Source of the DNA: Patulibacter sp.
Lineage (GTDB): Bacteria > Actinomycetota > Thermoleophilia > Solirubrobacterales > Solirubrobacteraceae
DNA length: 7,810 bases
Direction: 5' to 3'
Assembly (NCBI GenBank): GCA_031119595.1
Contig: JAVHXX010000203.1
Coordinates: 1 to 7,810 of the forward strand
A model generated the notes under the pieces. It was not told the DNA's origin. It saw only the letters and a program-made list of their open reading frames with translations, and did no database searches. Numbering within the stretch: position 1 is the stretch's first letter; each line of letters begins with the position of its first letter. Shown here one piece after another: positions 1 through 5,818 of this stretch. The translations under genes were made by a program, and so were the position numbers.

Positions 1-837
1 GCGCCGAACCAGGCCCCGGCGAAGCTCCTCGCGCAGGTCGGGGCGCCGCTCGAGGGCGCGGTCGTCGACAACGCCGGGCACCTGTTCGTGACGGGCCTGA
101 CCACCGGCGGCGTCTACGAGATCGACACGCCGGGTGCCGCTCCGCACCGCGTCGCCACGATCCCCGCGAACGGCGGTGGCGGTGCGCTCGCGCTCGATCC
201 CCAGGGCAACGTCCTCGTGGGCAGCGGTGCGGACACACGCGTGCTCGCCGGCGACTACCTGCACCCCGGCGTGATCTCGCGCCTGAACCTCGCGGCCGGC
301 ACGCTGACCCCGCTCTACTCGGGCTTCAGCGCCGCCGACGGCCTCGCGGTCGCCCACGACGGCACGATCTACGCGACGAACGACTTCGCCGCGGAGGTCG
401 GTCGGGTCACGCCGGACGGCAAGGTGCAGCCGGCGTGGACGAAGTTCAACAGCGCGAACGGCGCGGTGCTCAGCGCCGACGACAAGTACCTCTACGTGTC
501 GCGGACCTTCGTGAACCCCGGCGTGAGCCGCATCCCGATCGCCGACCCGACGCACCCGCAGTCGCTGCTCACGATGACCGGCACGAACTTCTTCGCCGCC
601 CCCGACGGCCTCACCCTCGACTCGCAGGGTCGCCCGGTCGTCCCGACCGACGTCCTCGGCCAGATCCTGCGGATCGACGCGCCGGGCCACGCCTGCTCGC
701 TCGTCGCGAACCTGCGCAGTTCGAGCGTGATCGTCTACGGCAAGGGCACGACGGGCTTCGCGAAGGGCCACCTCTACCGGGCCGGCTTCGACGGCAACGT
801 GTACGAGATCCCGTCCGCGTTCGACGCGGGCGCCTAG
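1..837 (+). CDS. SMP-30/NHL-type beta-propeller protein, 5' end missing
   Basis: The reading frame is open from the first base to a TAG stop, giving 278 residues, so the true start lies upstream. A GTG at 88 is only an internal codon, because in-frame coding with the same repeat pattern precedes it (AGHLFVTGLTTGGVYEID). The protein is a series of propeller blades with the pattern 'small residues, D-x-x-G-x-(I/V)-(Y/L)-V, then a G-V/I-x-R-(I/L) strand'. Examples are ALALDPQGNVLVGSG, GLAVAHDGTIYATND, AVLSADDKYLYVSRT and GLTLDSQGRPVVPTD. SANGAVLSADD and APDGLTLD resemble the NG and PDG metal-site loops of the SMP-30/gluconolactonase/LRE family. Such proteins are calcium- or zinc-binding lactonases or strictosidine-synthase-like proteins, often secreted. 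The substrate cannot be read here, and a signal peptide cannot be assessed because the N-terminus is absent. A hairpin follows the stop. Fold assignment is fairly secure; the reaction is not. Confidence 0.8.
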   Translation, partial: APNQAPAKLLAQVGAPLEGAVVDNAGHLFVTGLTTGGVYEIDTPGAAPHRVATIPANGGGGALALDPQGNVLVGSGADTRVLAGDYLHPGVISRLNLAAGTLTPLYSGFSAADGLAVAHDGTIYATNDFAAEVGRVTPDGKVQPAWTKFNSANGAVLSADDKYLYVSRTFVNPGVSRIPIADPTHPQSLLTMTGTNFFAAPDGLTLDSQGRPVVPTDVLGQILRIDAPGHACSLVANLRSSSVIVYGKGTTGFAKGHLYRAGFDGNVYEIPSAFDAGA

Positions 838-845
838 CCCTCGGC

Positions 846-929
846 GCGCCGCGAAACACCGCTTTCCCGGTCACCCGGCCCGCCCCAGGTGACCGCCAGC
901 GGCCCGTACGTACGGCTGTTTCGCGGCGC
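846..929. repeat. Nested inverted repeats in the propeller-purS spacer
   Basis: Three perfect symmetric elements are packed here. The outer pair is a 13-base inverted repeat, GCGCCGCGAAACA at 846-858 and TGTTTCGCGGCGC at 917-929. Inside it lies an 8-base-arm hairpin, CGGTCACC at 868-875 and GGTGACCG at 888-895, with a 12-base loop. A 12-base palindrome, CCGTACGTACGG, lies at 904-915. Transcribed RNA could fold as a three-way junction with a 13-bp closing stem. The right outer arm covers the place where a purS -35 box would be. The role is unknown: transcription terminator of the upstream gene, operator, structured RNA, or dispersed palindromic repeat are all possible. Confidence 0.7.
868..895 (+). 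terminator. Possible terminator hairpin after the propeller gene
   Basis: A perfect 8-bp stem (868-875 with 888-895) with a 12-base loop begins 31 bases after the propeller stop codon. No T-run follows, so a classical intrinsic terminator is not shown; GC-rich actinobacterial genomes often carry such U-less hairpins. It is part of the larger nested structure at 846-929, so its function may be different. Confidence 0.4.
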
Positions 930-948
930 AGACGCGGCGTCCAGGCGC

Positions 949-954
949 TACGCT
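949..954 (+). promoter_or_regulatory. Putative -10 box of purS (leaderless)
   Basis: TACGCT matches the TANNNT -10 consensus and ends 10 bases before the purS ATG, so a transcript would start within a few bases of the start codon. No Shine-Dalgarno sequence is present in front of the ATG, which fits leaderless translation. A -35 box at normal spacing (about 925-931) is not recognisable; that position is covered by the right arm of the outer inverted repeat. Confidence 0.45.
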
Positions 955-964
955 GGAAGCGCTC

Positions 965-1204
965 ATGCCCCGCGCCCGCGTACTCATCCGTCCGAAGACC
1001 GGCATCCTCGACCCGCAGGGTGAGGCCGTCGAGCGTGCGCTCCCGGCCCTCGGGTTCGGCGGCGCCTCCGACGTGCGCATCGGCCGTCTCGTCGAGCTCG
1101 ACCTCGACGATGCCGCCGACCTCGATCAGATGTGCGAGCGCCTGCTCGCGAATCCGCTGATCGAGGACTACGAGATCGAGCTGCTCGATTCCGTAGTCTC
1201 CTGA
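965..1204 (+). CDS. purS: FGAM synthase subunit PurS
   Basis: This 79-residue protein is the small bridging subunit of the three-part phosphoribosylformylglycinamidine synthase. Two PurS copies normally dock PurQ onto PurL and help channel ammonia between their active sites; PurS itself is not catalytic. The sequence has the family pattern: an N-terminal strand (RARVLIRPKTGILDPQG), then EAVERALPALGF, a second strand with DVRIGRLVELDLD, and the C-terminal NPLIEDYEIELLD. Length is normal for the family (about 80 residues). The ATG at 965 gives the usual N-terminus and has no ribosome binding site, consistent with a leaderless message. The stop codon lies 2 bases before the purQ start, so the two genes should be co-transcribed and translationally coupled. 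The identification is strongly supported by the neighbour and the motif pattern. Confidence 0.95.
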   Translation: MPRARVLIRPKTGILDPQGEAVERALPALGFGGASDVRIGRLVELDLDDAADLDQMCERLLANPLIEDYEIELLDSVVS

Positions 1205-1206
1205 GC

Positions 1207-1884
1207 GTGAGCGTTCGATTCGGCGTAGTCCGCTTCCCGGGCACCTGCGATGAGATCGACGCGCTGCGCGCCTGCGCGGCCGTCGGCGACGCAGAGCTCC
1301 TCTGGCACGGTGACGCCGACCTGAAGGACGTCGACGTCGTCGTCATCCCCGGCGGCTTCTCCTACGGCGACTACCTCCGCGTCGGTGCCCTCGCCCGCTT
1401 CTCGCCCGTGATGGGCGAGGTCGTGAAGTTCGCCGAGTCCGGCGGTGCGGTGCTCGGCATCTGCAACGGCTTCCAGATCCTCGCCGAGTCGGGCCTGCTG
1501 CCCGGCGCACTCCTCCCGAACCTCTCGCTGCGTTTCGTGTGCCGCGAGGTCGACCTCGTCGTCGGCACCGACCGCACCCCGTTCACGTCGGGCTTCGACG
1601 TCGGCGAGACGATCGAGGTGCCCGCCAAGCACCGCTGCGGCCGCTTCTACGTCCCGGACGACCAGCTCGCCGAGCTGAAGGCCAACGACCAGGTCCTCTT
1701 CCGCTACGCGGACGGCCACAACCCGAACGGCTCCGTCGACGACATCGCCGGCGTCTGCAACGTCGCCGGGAACGTCGCCGGTCTCATGCCGCACCCCGAG
1801 CACGCCGTCGACGCCCTCATGGGTTCGCTCGACGGCCTGCGCATGTTCGCGTCGGCCGCCGGCCGCGCGGGCGTCGCCGCCTAG
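1207..1884 (+). CDS. purQ: FGAM synthase glutaminase subunit PurQ
   Basis: PurQ (225 residues) is the class I glutamine amidotransferase subunit of FGAM synthase. It hydrolyses glutamine and passes ammonia to PurL. The catalytic triad is visible: Cys86 in the nucleophile elbow GICNGFQIL, and His196 and Glu198 in LMPHPEH. The oxyanion-loop motif PGGFSYGDYLR is also present. Length matches stand-alone PurQ (220-230). I chose the GTG at 1207, giving MSVRFGVVRFPG, because it starts directly at the first family strand. A longer in-frame reading from 1132 runs inside purS and would add unrelated residues. No clear Shine-Dalgarno lies before this GTG; the 2-base gap to purS suggests coupled translation. 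The first motif reads FPGTCDE rather than the common FPGSNCD, one residue shorter. A GC-rich hairpin follows the stop. Confidence 0.96.
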   Translation: MSVRFGVVRFPGTCDEIDALRACAAVGDAELLWHGDADLKDVDVVVIPGGFSYGDYLRVGALARFSPVMGEVVKFAESGGAVLGICNGFQILAESGLLPGALLPNLSLRFVCREVDLVVGTDRTPFTSGFDVGETIEVPAKHRCGRFYVPDDQLAELKANDQVLFRYADGHNPNGSVDDIAGVCNVAGNVAGLMPHPEHAVDALMGSLDGLRMFASAAGRAGVAA

Positions 1885-1899
1885 CGTTCCGGGTCGCCG

Positions 1900-1932
1900 C
1901 GGCGAGCGGGCCGCGTCCCCCGCGGCTCGCCG
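1900..1932 (+). terminator. Possible terminator hairpin after purQ
   Basis: CGGCGAGC at 1900-1907 and GCTCGCCG at 1925-1932 form a perfect 8-bp GC-rich stem with a 17-base loop, starting 15 bases after the purQ stop. There is no T-run. It would end the purSQ transcript before the next gene, which has its own likely promoter. Confidence 0.45.
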
Positions 1933-1984
1933 GTCACGCGCAGGGCCGCTTCCGGTCCGCCGACCGACGTCCGCCCGGGCGGCA

Positions 1985-2013
1985 CTGCAGCCGACCCGGC
2001 GCTGCAGCCCGAC
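1985..2013. repeat. Short tandem direct repeat before the small gene
   Basis: CTGCAGCCGAC at 1985-1995 is repeated as CTGCAGCCCGAC at 2002-2013, with one extra C and a start-to-start distance of 17 bases. Each copy contains the CTGCAG palindrome. It lies about 25 bases upstream of the proposed -35 box of the small gene, so it could be a pair of activator sites, or it may be chance in GC-rich DNA. Confidence 0.35.
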
Positions 2014-2038
2014 GTGGCGCACGTTGGACATCGGGACG

Positions 2039-2067
2039 GTGACGCCGCCACGCGCAGGTCGTAGCCT
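2039..2067 (+). promoter_or_regulatory. Putative promoter of the small membrane-protein gene
   Basis: GTGACG (2039-2044) resembles the TTGAC -35 box, and TAGCCT (2062-2067) fits the TANNNT -10 box. The spacer between them is exactly 17 bases. The predicted transcription start, near 2074-2076, falls on a GTG codon at 2076 that is in frame with the gene and just inside its ATG at 2070. This is the best-formed promoter I see in the window. Confidence 0.5.
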
Positions 2068-2069
2068 GG

Positions 2070-2369
2070 ATGGCAGTGTCCCGGCAGGCCCCTTCGTCGA
2101 CGCGCACCGTGCTGGTGCTGCTCACGGCCGCGGCGTTCCTCGGGTGGATGCCGCGCCTCCGCCGGAGCGGCTCGATCCGCTGGCACATGGAGCTGCTGCA
2201 GGGCGCGACGCCGATCCAGCAGTTCGCGCCGGCCGCCTCGGCCTACCGCGCGTTCTCAGGTCTGCACGACCGCTTCGACGTGACGATCATCGCCCACCGC
2301 GTCTGGGCCGACGGGCCCTTCGAGCTCGTCCCGGTCGACGACCGCGCCCTCGCGGCCTGGCTGAGCTAG
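2070..2369 (+). CDS. Small protein with one N-terminal hydrophobic segment, unknown function
   Basis: I do not recognise this 99-residue protein. Residues 13-27 (TVLVLLTAAAFLGWM) form a hydrophobic stretch preceded by Arg5 and Arg12 and followed by RLRRSGSIR, the profile of a membrane anchor or uncleaved signal. The rest is a soluble domain of about 65 residues with a possible alpha/beta character (SAYRAFSGLHDRFDVTIIAHRVW). No cysteines and no known motif are visible. Third codon positions are almost all G or C across the whole frame, as in the neighbouring genes, and a promoter sits just upstream, so it is probably real. The ATG at 2070 overlaps the space just after the -10 box; a leaderless start at GTG 2076 (97 residues) is equally plausible. 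It ends 22 bases before the convergent SDR gene. Confidence 0.65.
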   Translation: MAVSRQAPSSTRTVLVLLTAAAFLGWMPRLRRSGSIRWHMELLQGATPIQQFAPAASAYRAFSGLHDRFDVTIIAHRVWADGPFELVPVDDRALAAWLS

Positions 2370-2391
2370 GCCCGCGCGGCCGCGGCGCCGG

Positions 2392-3156
2392 CTACTGGCC
2401 GAGCATGCCGCCGTCGACCGTGTAGATCGACGCCGTCACATAGGACGCCTCGTCGGACAGCAGGAAGTTCATGACGGCCGCGACCTCGGCCGGGTCGCCG
2501 TAGCGGCCCATGGGCGTCGCGGCGAGGTTCGCGCTCCGGGTGCGTCCGGCGTCGCCGGTGCTGTCGTCGATGCGGGTCATCATCTCCGAGTCGATCGCGC
2601 CCGGGGCGATCGCGTTCACGCGGATGCCGACGCCCGCGACCTCGAGCGCGGCGGTGCGGGTGAGGCCGATCACGGCGTGCTTGGACATGATGTACGGCGC
2701 CATCGTCGGGGAGCCGAGCAGCCCGGCCAGCGACGCCGTGTTGAGGATGGCGCCGGAGCCCTGTCGGCGCATCACCGGCAGGACGTGCTGGAGCCCGAGG
2801 AACACGCCGCGGACGTTGATCGCGAACACACGGTCGAACACCTCGACCGACTGCTCCTCGATCACCGCGCTCGGGCTCTCGATCCCGGCGTTGTTCGCGA
2901 AGAGGTCGATCGTGCCGAACCGGTCCACGGCCCCGTCGACATACCGCTGGACGTCGACCTCGCGCGACACGTCGGCGGCGACCGTCAGGACGCGGTCCGC
3001 CGGGAGATCGAGCTCGGCCACCTGCGCGTCGAGGGCGTCGCCGTCCACGTCGACGAGCACGAGATTCAGCCCGCGTTCCGCGAGCCGCCGGACCAGCTGG
3101 CGACCGATCGCACCTGGCGCTCCCGTGACGACGGCGGTCTTTCCCGACTCGGACAT
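2392..3156 (-). CDS. Short-chain dehydrogenase/reductase (SDR) family oxidoreductase
   Basis: This 254-residue protein is a classical SDR, an NAD(P)-dependent alcohol/ketone oxidoreductase with a Rossmann fold. The catalytic tetrad is intact at normal spacing: Asn114 (INVRG), Ser142 (NTASLAG), Tyr155 and Lys159 (YIMSK). NNAG is at 88-91, the PG loop after beta-6 is AIAPGAI, and the C-terminal tail is YTVDGGMLGQ. Asp36 at the end of the second strand suggests NAD(H) rather than NADP(H). The glycine-rich loop reads TGAPGAIG, whereas TGxxxGIG is usual, so the middle glycine is shifted by one. Resemblance to 3-ketoacyl-ACP reductase/glucose dehydrogenase-type SDRs is generic, and the substrate cannot be named. 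The ATG at 3156 is supported by an AGGAAGAGGA ribosome binding site 4 bases upstream; an open frame further upstream is not protein-like. The gene is divergent from purL and convergent with the small gene. Confidence 0.92.
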   Translation of the reverse strand: MSESGKTAVVTGAPGAIGRQLVRRLAERGLNLVLVDVDGDALDAQVAELDLPADRVLTVAADVSREVDVQRYVDGAVDRFGTIDLFANNAGIESPSAVIEEQSVEVFDRVFAINVRGVFLGLQHVLPVMRRQGSGAILNTASLAGLLGSPTMAPYIMSKHAVIGLTRTAALEVAGVGIRVNAIAPGAIDSEMMTRIDDSTGDAGRTRSANLAATPMGRYGDPAEVAAVMNFLLSDEASYVTASIYTVDGGMLGQ

Positions 3157-3208
3157 GCGGTCCTCTTCCTGGTGCGACGCGGCGGACGTGCCGCCCGGCC
3201 GCCCGGGA

Positions 3209-3228
3209 GTTCGGACGGTCCGTCGAAC
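3209..3228. promoter_or_regulatory. Inverted repeat GTTCG-N10-CGAAC, candidate operator
   Basis: GTTCG (3209-3213) and CGAAC (3224-3228) form a perfect dyad around a partly symmetric centre; with one bulged G, the match extends to ACGG/CCGT. The repeat overlaps the putative -10 box and start site of the SDR gene, a position expected for a repressor. The protein that would bind it is unknown. Confidence 0.45.
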
Positions 3229-3231
3229 GTA
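3226..3231 (-). promoter_or_regulatory. Putative -10 box of the SDR gene
   Basis: On the - strand this reads TACGTT (TANNNT). It would give a leader of about 60 bases, including the ribosome binding site before the ATG at 3156. I see no good -35 box at 17-18 bases, so confidence is low. Confidence 0.35.
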
Positions 3232-3272
3232 CCCCCGGCGACCGGCCGCGCCGGGCGCGTGACCGGGGCGCG

Positions 3273-3288
3273 TTGGAAGTCGGTCCAA
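3273..3288. promoter_or_regulatory. Inverted repeat TTGGA-N6-TCCAA between SDR and purL
   Basis: A perfect 5-base-arm dyad lies in the 205-base divergent region, about 75 bases before purL and about 45 bases beyond the SDR -10 box. The AT-rich arms stand out from the surrounding GC-rich sequence. It could bind a dimeric regulator of either gene; nothing identifies which. Confidence 0.3.
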
Positions 3289-3347
3289 ACGCCGGAAGGG
3301 CCGTCCACCGCCTGCCCGCCACACCGGGATCACACGCCGCACCCCGG

Positions 3348-3353
3348 TACGAT
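3348..3353 (+). promoter_or_regulatory. Putative -10 box of purL (leaderless)
   Basis: TACGAT fits TANNNT and ends 8 bases before the purL ATG, so transcription would start at or next to the start codon. No Shine-Dalgarno is visible. The -35 region (about 3324-3330) is not consensus-like. Confidence 0.5.
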
Positions 3354-3361
3354 CGAGCGCG

Positions 3362-5764
3362 ATGGCCGAGACCGCGACGCTCCCCCAGTTTCCGGACGTG
3401 CCGGCGGGCACCGTGCCCGAGGGCACCCCGCCGGACGTCGCCGCCGCGATCGCCCTCGGTCTCACCGCCGACGAGTACGCGCTCGTCGTCGAGCAGATGG
3501 GCCGCAACCCCACGCAGGTCGAGCTCGCGATGTTTTCCCTGATGTGGAGCGAGCACTGCTCCTACAAGCACTCGAAGAAGCTCCTCGGCACCCTCCCGAC
3601 CGAGGGCGAGTCCCTCGTGCTCGGCCCGGGCGAGAACGCCGGCGCCGTGCAGGCCGCGAACGGCTGGATCGCTGCCTTCAAGGTCGAGTCGCACAACCAT
3701 CCGTCGGCGGTCGAGCCGTTCCAGGGCGCCGCGACCGGCGTCGGCGGCATCCTCCGCGACATCTTCGCCCTCGGCGCCCGCCCGGTCGCCGTCCTCGACG
3801 CCCTCCGCTTCGGCGAGCCGCAGGACAGCGAGCGGTCGCGGTTCCTCCTCGACGGCGCCGTCTCGGGCATCGGCCACTACGGCAACCTCATCGGCGTCCC
3901 GAACATCGGCGGCGACCTCTACTTCGAGGGCCCCTACGAGACGAACTGCCTCGTCAACGCGATGGCGATCGGCCTCGTACGCAAGGAGACGATGATGTTC
4001 TCCGCGGCCAAGGGCGTCGGCAACGCGCTCGTGGTCTTCGGCGCCTCGACCGGCCGCGACGGCATCGGCGGCGCCTCGGTGCTCGCCTCCGCCGAACTCG
4101 GCGAGGACGACGCCGACAAGCGCCCGACCGTCCAGGTCGGCGACCCGTTCGAGGAGAAGAAGGTCATGGAGTGCTCGCTCGAGCTGCTCGAGCGTGGCCT
4201 GATCGTGAGCCTCCAGGACTGCGGCGCCGCGGGCCTCACCTCCGCCGCGTCGGAGATGGCCAGCAAGGGCGAGGTCGGCCTCGATGTCGACGTCGCGCTC
4301 GTGCCGCTCCGCGAGGACGGCCTCGAGCCGTTCGAGATCATGGTGTCCGAGTCGCAGGAGCGCATGCTCTGCGTCGCGGCCCCGGACAAGCTCGACGAGG
4401 TCCTCGCGGTCTGCGCGAAGTGGGAGGTCTACGGCAGCGCCTTCGGCCAGGTCACGGACACCCAGCGCTTCCGCATCTTCGACGGCGGCACGCTCGTCGG
4501 CGACATGCCGGTGCCGGCGCTCGTCGACGACTGCCCGATGTACGACATCTACCCGGAGAAGCCGACCAGCTCGCTGTACCCCGCGCCGCCGCGCCGCATC
4601 GCCGACGACGCCACGCCCGGCGAGATCCTGAAGGCGCTGCTCGCCTCCCCGAACCTCGCCGACCGCACGCCGCTGTTCCAGCAGTACGACCAGATGGTGC
4701 AGTCGCGCACCGTCCGCCGCCCGGGCACCGCCGGCGCCGCCGTGCTCGCCATCCCGGACGCCGCCGACCGCCTCGCGCCGCACGAGATCCACGCCGCCGA
4801 GATCGGCGCGGCCCCCGGCTTCGAGGGCGACCACAACCACGATCCCGAGTCGGCCCGCCCCGGGATCGCCGCCTCGATCGACGGCTCCGGCCGCCGCGTC
4901 GCCGCCGACCCCTACGCCGGCACCATCTGGAACGTCCTCGAGTGCGCGTCGAACCTCGCCACCGTCGGGGCACGCCCGCTCGGGCTCACGAACAACCTCA
5001 ACTTCGGCAACCCGGAGAAGCCCGCGATCGCGTGGCAGCTCACCGAGTCGATCAAGGGGCTCGGCGACGCCTGCCGCGCCCTCGACGTGCCGGTCGTCGG
5101 TGGCAACGTCTCCCTCTACAACGAGGGCACCACCGGCCCGATCTACCCGACGCCCGTCATCGGCATGGTCGGCGAGCTCCCGGACTCCCGCACCACGGCG
5201 CCGCTCGGCTTCGCGAACGACGGTGACGTCGTCGCGGGCGTCGGCTTCTCCTTCCCGCAGATCCCGCTGAGCGAGCTGAGCAAGCTGCGCGGCGGCGAGA
5301 TCCCGGACGGCCTGCCGGGCTGGGACCTCGCGGTCGCCCGCGAGACGATCGAGGCGGTGCGCGACGCCGTCCGCCGCGGCGACCTGTCGAGCTGCACGGA
5401 TGTCGCCGAGGGCGGCATGGCGGTCGCGATCACCGAGTCGGCGATCGCCGGCGGCAAGGGCGTCACCCTCGACCTGCGCGGCGGTGTCGGCATGGACCGC
5501 GAGGACTGGAAGGAGCGCCTCGCGCAGGAGGGCAAGTCCCTCGCGACCGACGAGGAGATCCTCTTCGGCGAGGCTCCGGCGAACTTCATCGTCTCCGGCA
5601 CCCCCGACGCCCTCGCCCAGCTCGGCGAGTCGGTGTGGGTGCGCAACCTCGGCGTCGTCGGCGGCGACCGCGTGTCGATCACCTGCGGCGACCTCGCGCT
5701 CGACGAGTCCCTCGAGGACCTCACCGCCGCCTGGTCCGGCGGCCTGAAGCCCTACTTCCCGTAG
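3362..5764 (+). CDS. purL: FGAM synthase catalytic subunit PurL
   Basis: PurL (800 residues) is the ATP-using subunit that converts FGAR plus ammonia to FGAM, working with PurQ and PurS. It is the small PurL type: there is no glutaminase domain at the C-terminus. Family motifs appear in order: WSEHCSYKHSK at 62-72, VESHNHPSAVEPF with His111/Asn112/His113, GAATGVGGILRDI, QDCGAAGLTSAASEM from 285, ESQERML, NNLNFGNP at 544-551 and GGNVSLYNEG at 580-589. These belong to the paired AIRS/PurM-like halves that form the substrate and ATP sites. It is roughly 60 residues longer than the typical 740: the N-terminus is extended before WSEHC, and about 30 extra residues lie near 473-502 (encoded around 4778-4867). 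The ATG at 3362 follows a -10 box closely. A strong hairpin follows the stop. purL lies 1.5 kb from purQ, with two unrelated genes between. Confidence 0.97.
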   Translation: MAETATLPQFPDVPAGTVPEGTPPDVAAAIALGLTADEYALVVEQMGRNPTQVELAMFSLMWSEHCSYKHSKKLLGTLPTEGESLVLGPGENAGAVQAANGWIAAFKVESHNHPSAVEPFQGAATGVGGILRDIFALGARPVAVLDALRFGEPQDSERSRFLLDGAVSGIGHYGNLIGVPNIGGDLYFEGPYETNCLVNAMAIGLVRKETMMFSAAKGVGNALVVFGASTGRDGIGGASVLASAELGEDDADKRPTVQVGDPFEEKKVMECSLELLERGLIVSLQDCGAAGLTSAASEMASKGEVGLDVDVALVPLREDGLEPFEIMVSESQERMLCVAAPDKLDEVLAVCAKWEVYGSAFGQVTDTQRFRIFDGGTLVGDMPVPALVDDCPMYDIYPEKPTSSLYPAPPRRIADDATPGEILKALLASPNLADRTPLFQQYDQMVQSRTVRRPGTAGAAVLAIPDAADRLAPHEIHAAEIGAAPGFEGDHNHDPESARPGIAASIDGSGRRVAADPYAGTIWNVLECASNLATVGARPLGLTNNLNFGNPEKPAIAWQLTESIKGLGDACRALDVPVVGGNVSLYNEGTTGPIYPTPVIGMVGELPDSRTTAPLGFANDGDVVAGVGFSFPQIPLSELSKLRGGEIPDGLPGWDLAVARETIEAVRDAVRRGDLSSCTDVAEGGMAVAITESAIAGGKGVTLDLRGGVGMDREDWKERLAQEGKSLATDEEILFGEAPANFIVSGTPDALAQLGESVWVRNLGVVGGDRVSITCGDLALDESLEDLTAAWSGGLKPYFP

Positions 5765-5768
5765 GGCT

Positions 5769-5811
5769 CCGGGCGGGCGGCGCGGGCGGATCCACGCCGG
5801 CGCCCGCCCGG
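5769..5811. terminator. Strong hairpin between convergent purL and VOC genes
   Basis: CCGGGCGGGCG at 5769-5779 and CGCCCGCCCGG at 5801-5811 form a perfect 11-bp stem of only G-C pairs, with a 21-base loop. It starts 5 bases after the purL stop and ends 7 bases before the stop of the opposite-strand VOC gene. It can therefore serve both transcripts. No T-run is present on either side. Confidence 0.6.
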
Positions 5812-5818
5812 TCTCGGG

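Noticed and set aside
846..929. parS-like site from the GAAACA and TGTTTC arms
   Set aside because: A parS palindrome has TGTTTC first and GAAACA second within about 16 bases. Here the order is reversed and the arms are 58 bases apart.
1168..2031. 287-codon - strand open frame opposite purQ
   Set aside because: purQ has an intact catalytic triad on the other strand; this frame is Val/Asp/Ala/Arg-rich without motifs and extends into the spacer.
2371..2391. Terminator between the small gene and the SDR gene
   Set aside because: The sequence has a CGCGGCCGCG palindrome but no loop and no longer stem, so a hairpin terminator is not supported.
2366..4840. Very long open frame on the - strand (824 codons), opposite purL
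   Set aside because: It is antisense to purL and out of frame with the SDR gene. Its composition is Arg/Ala/Gly/Asp-rich with no motifs, typical of GC-rich shadow frames.
2677..5226. Long + strand open frame (849 codons) across the SDR gene and purL
   Set aside because: It runs antisense to the SDR and in an alternative frame of purL. Its Arg/Pro-rich low-complexity translation is a composition artefact.
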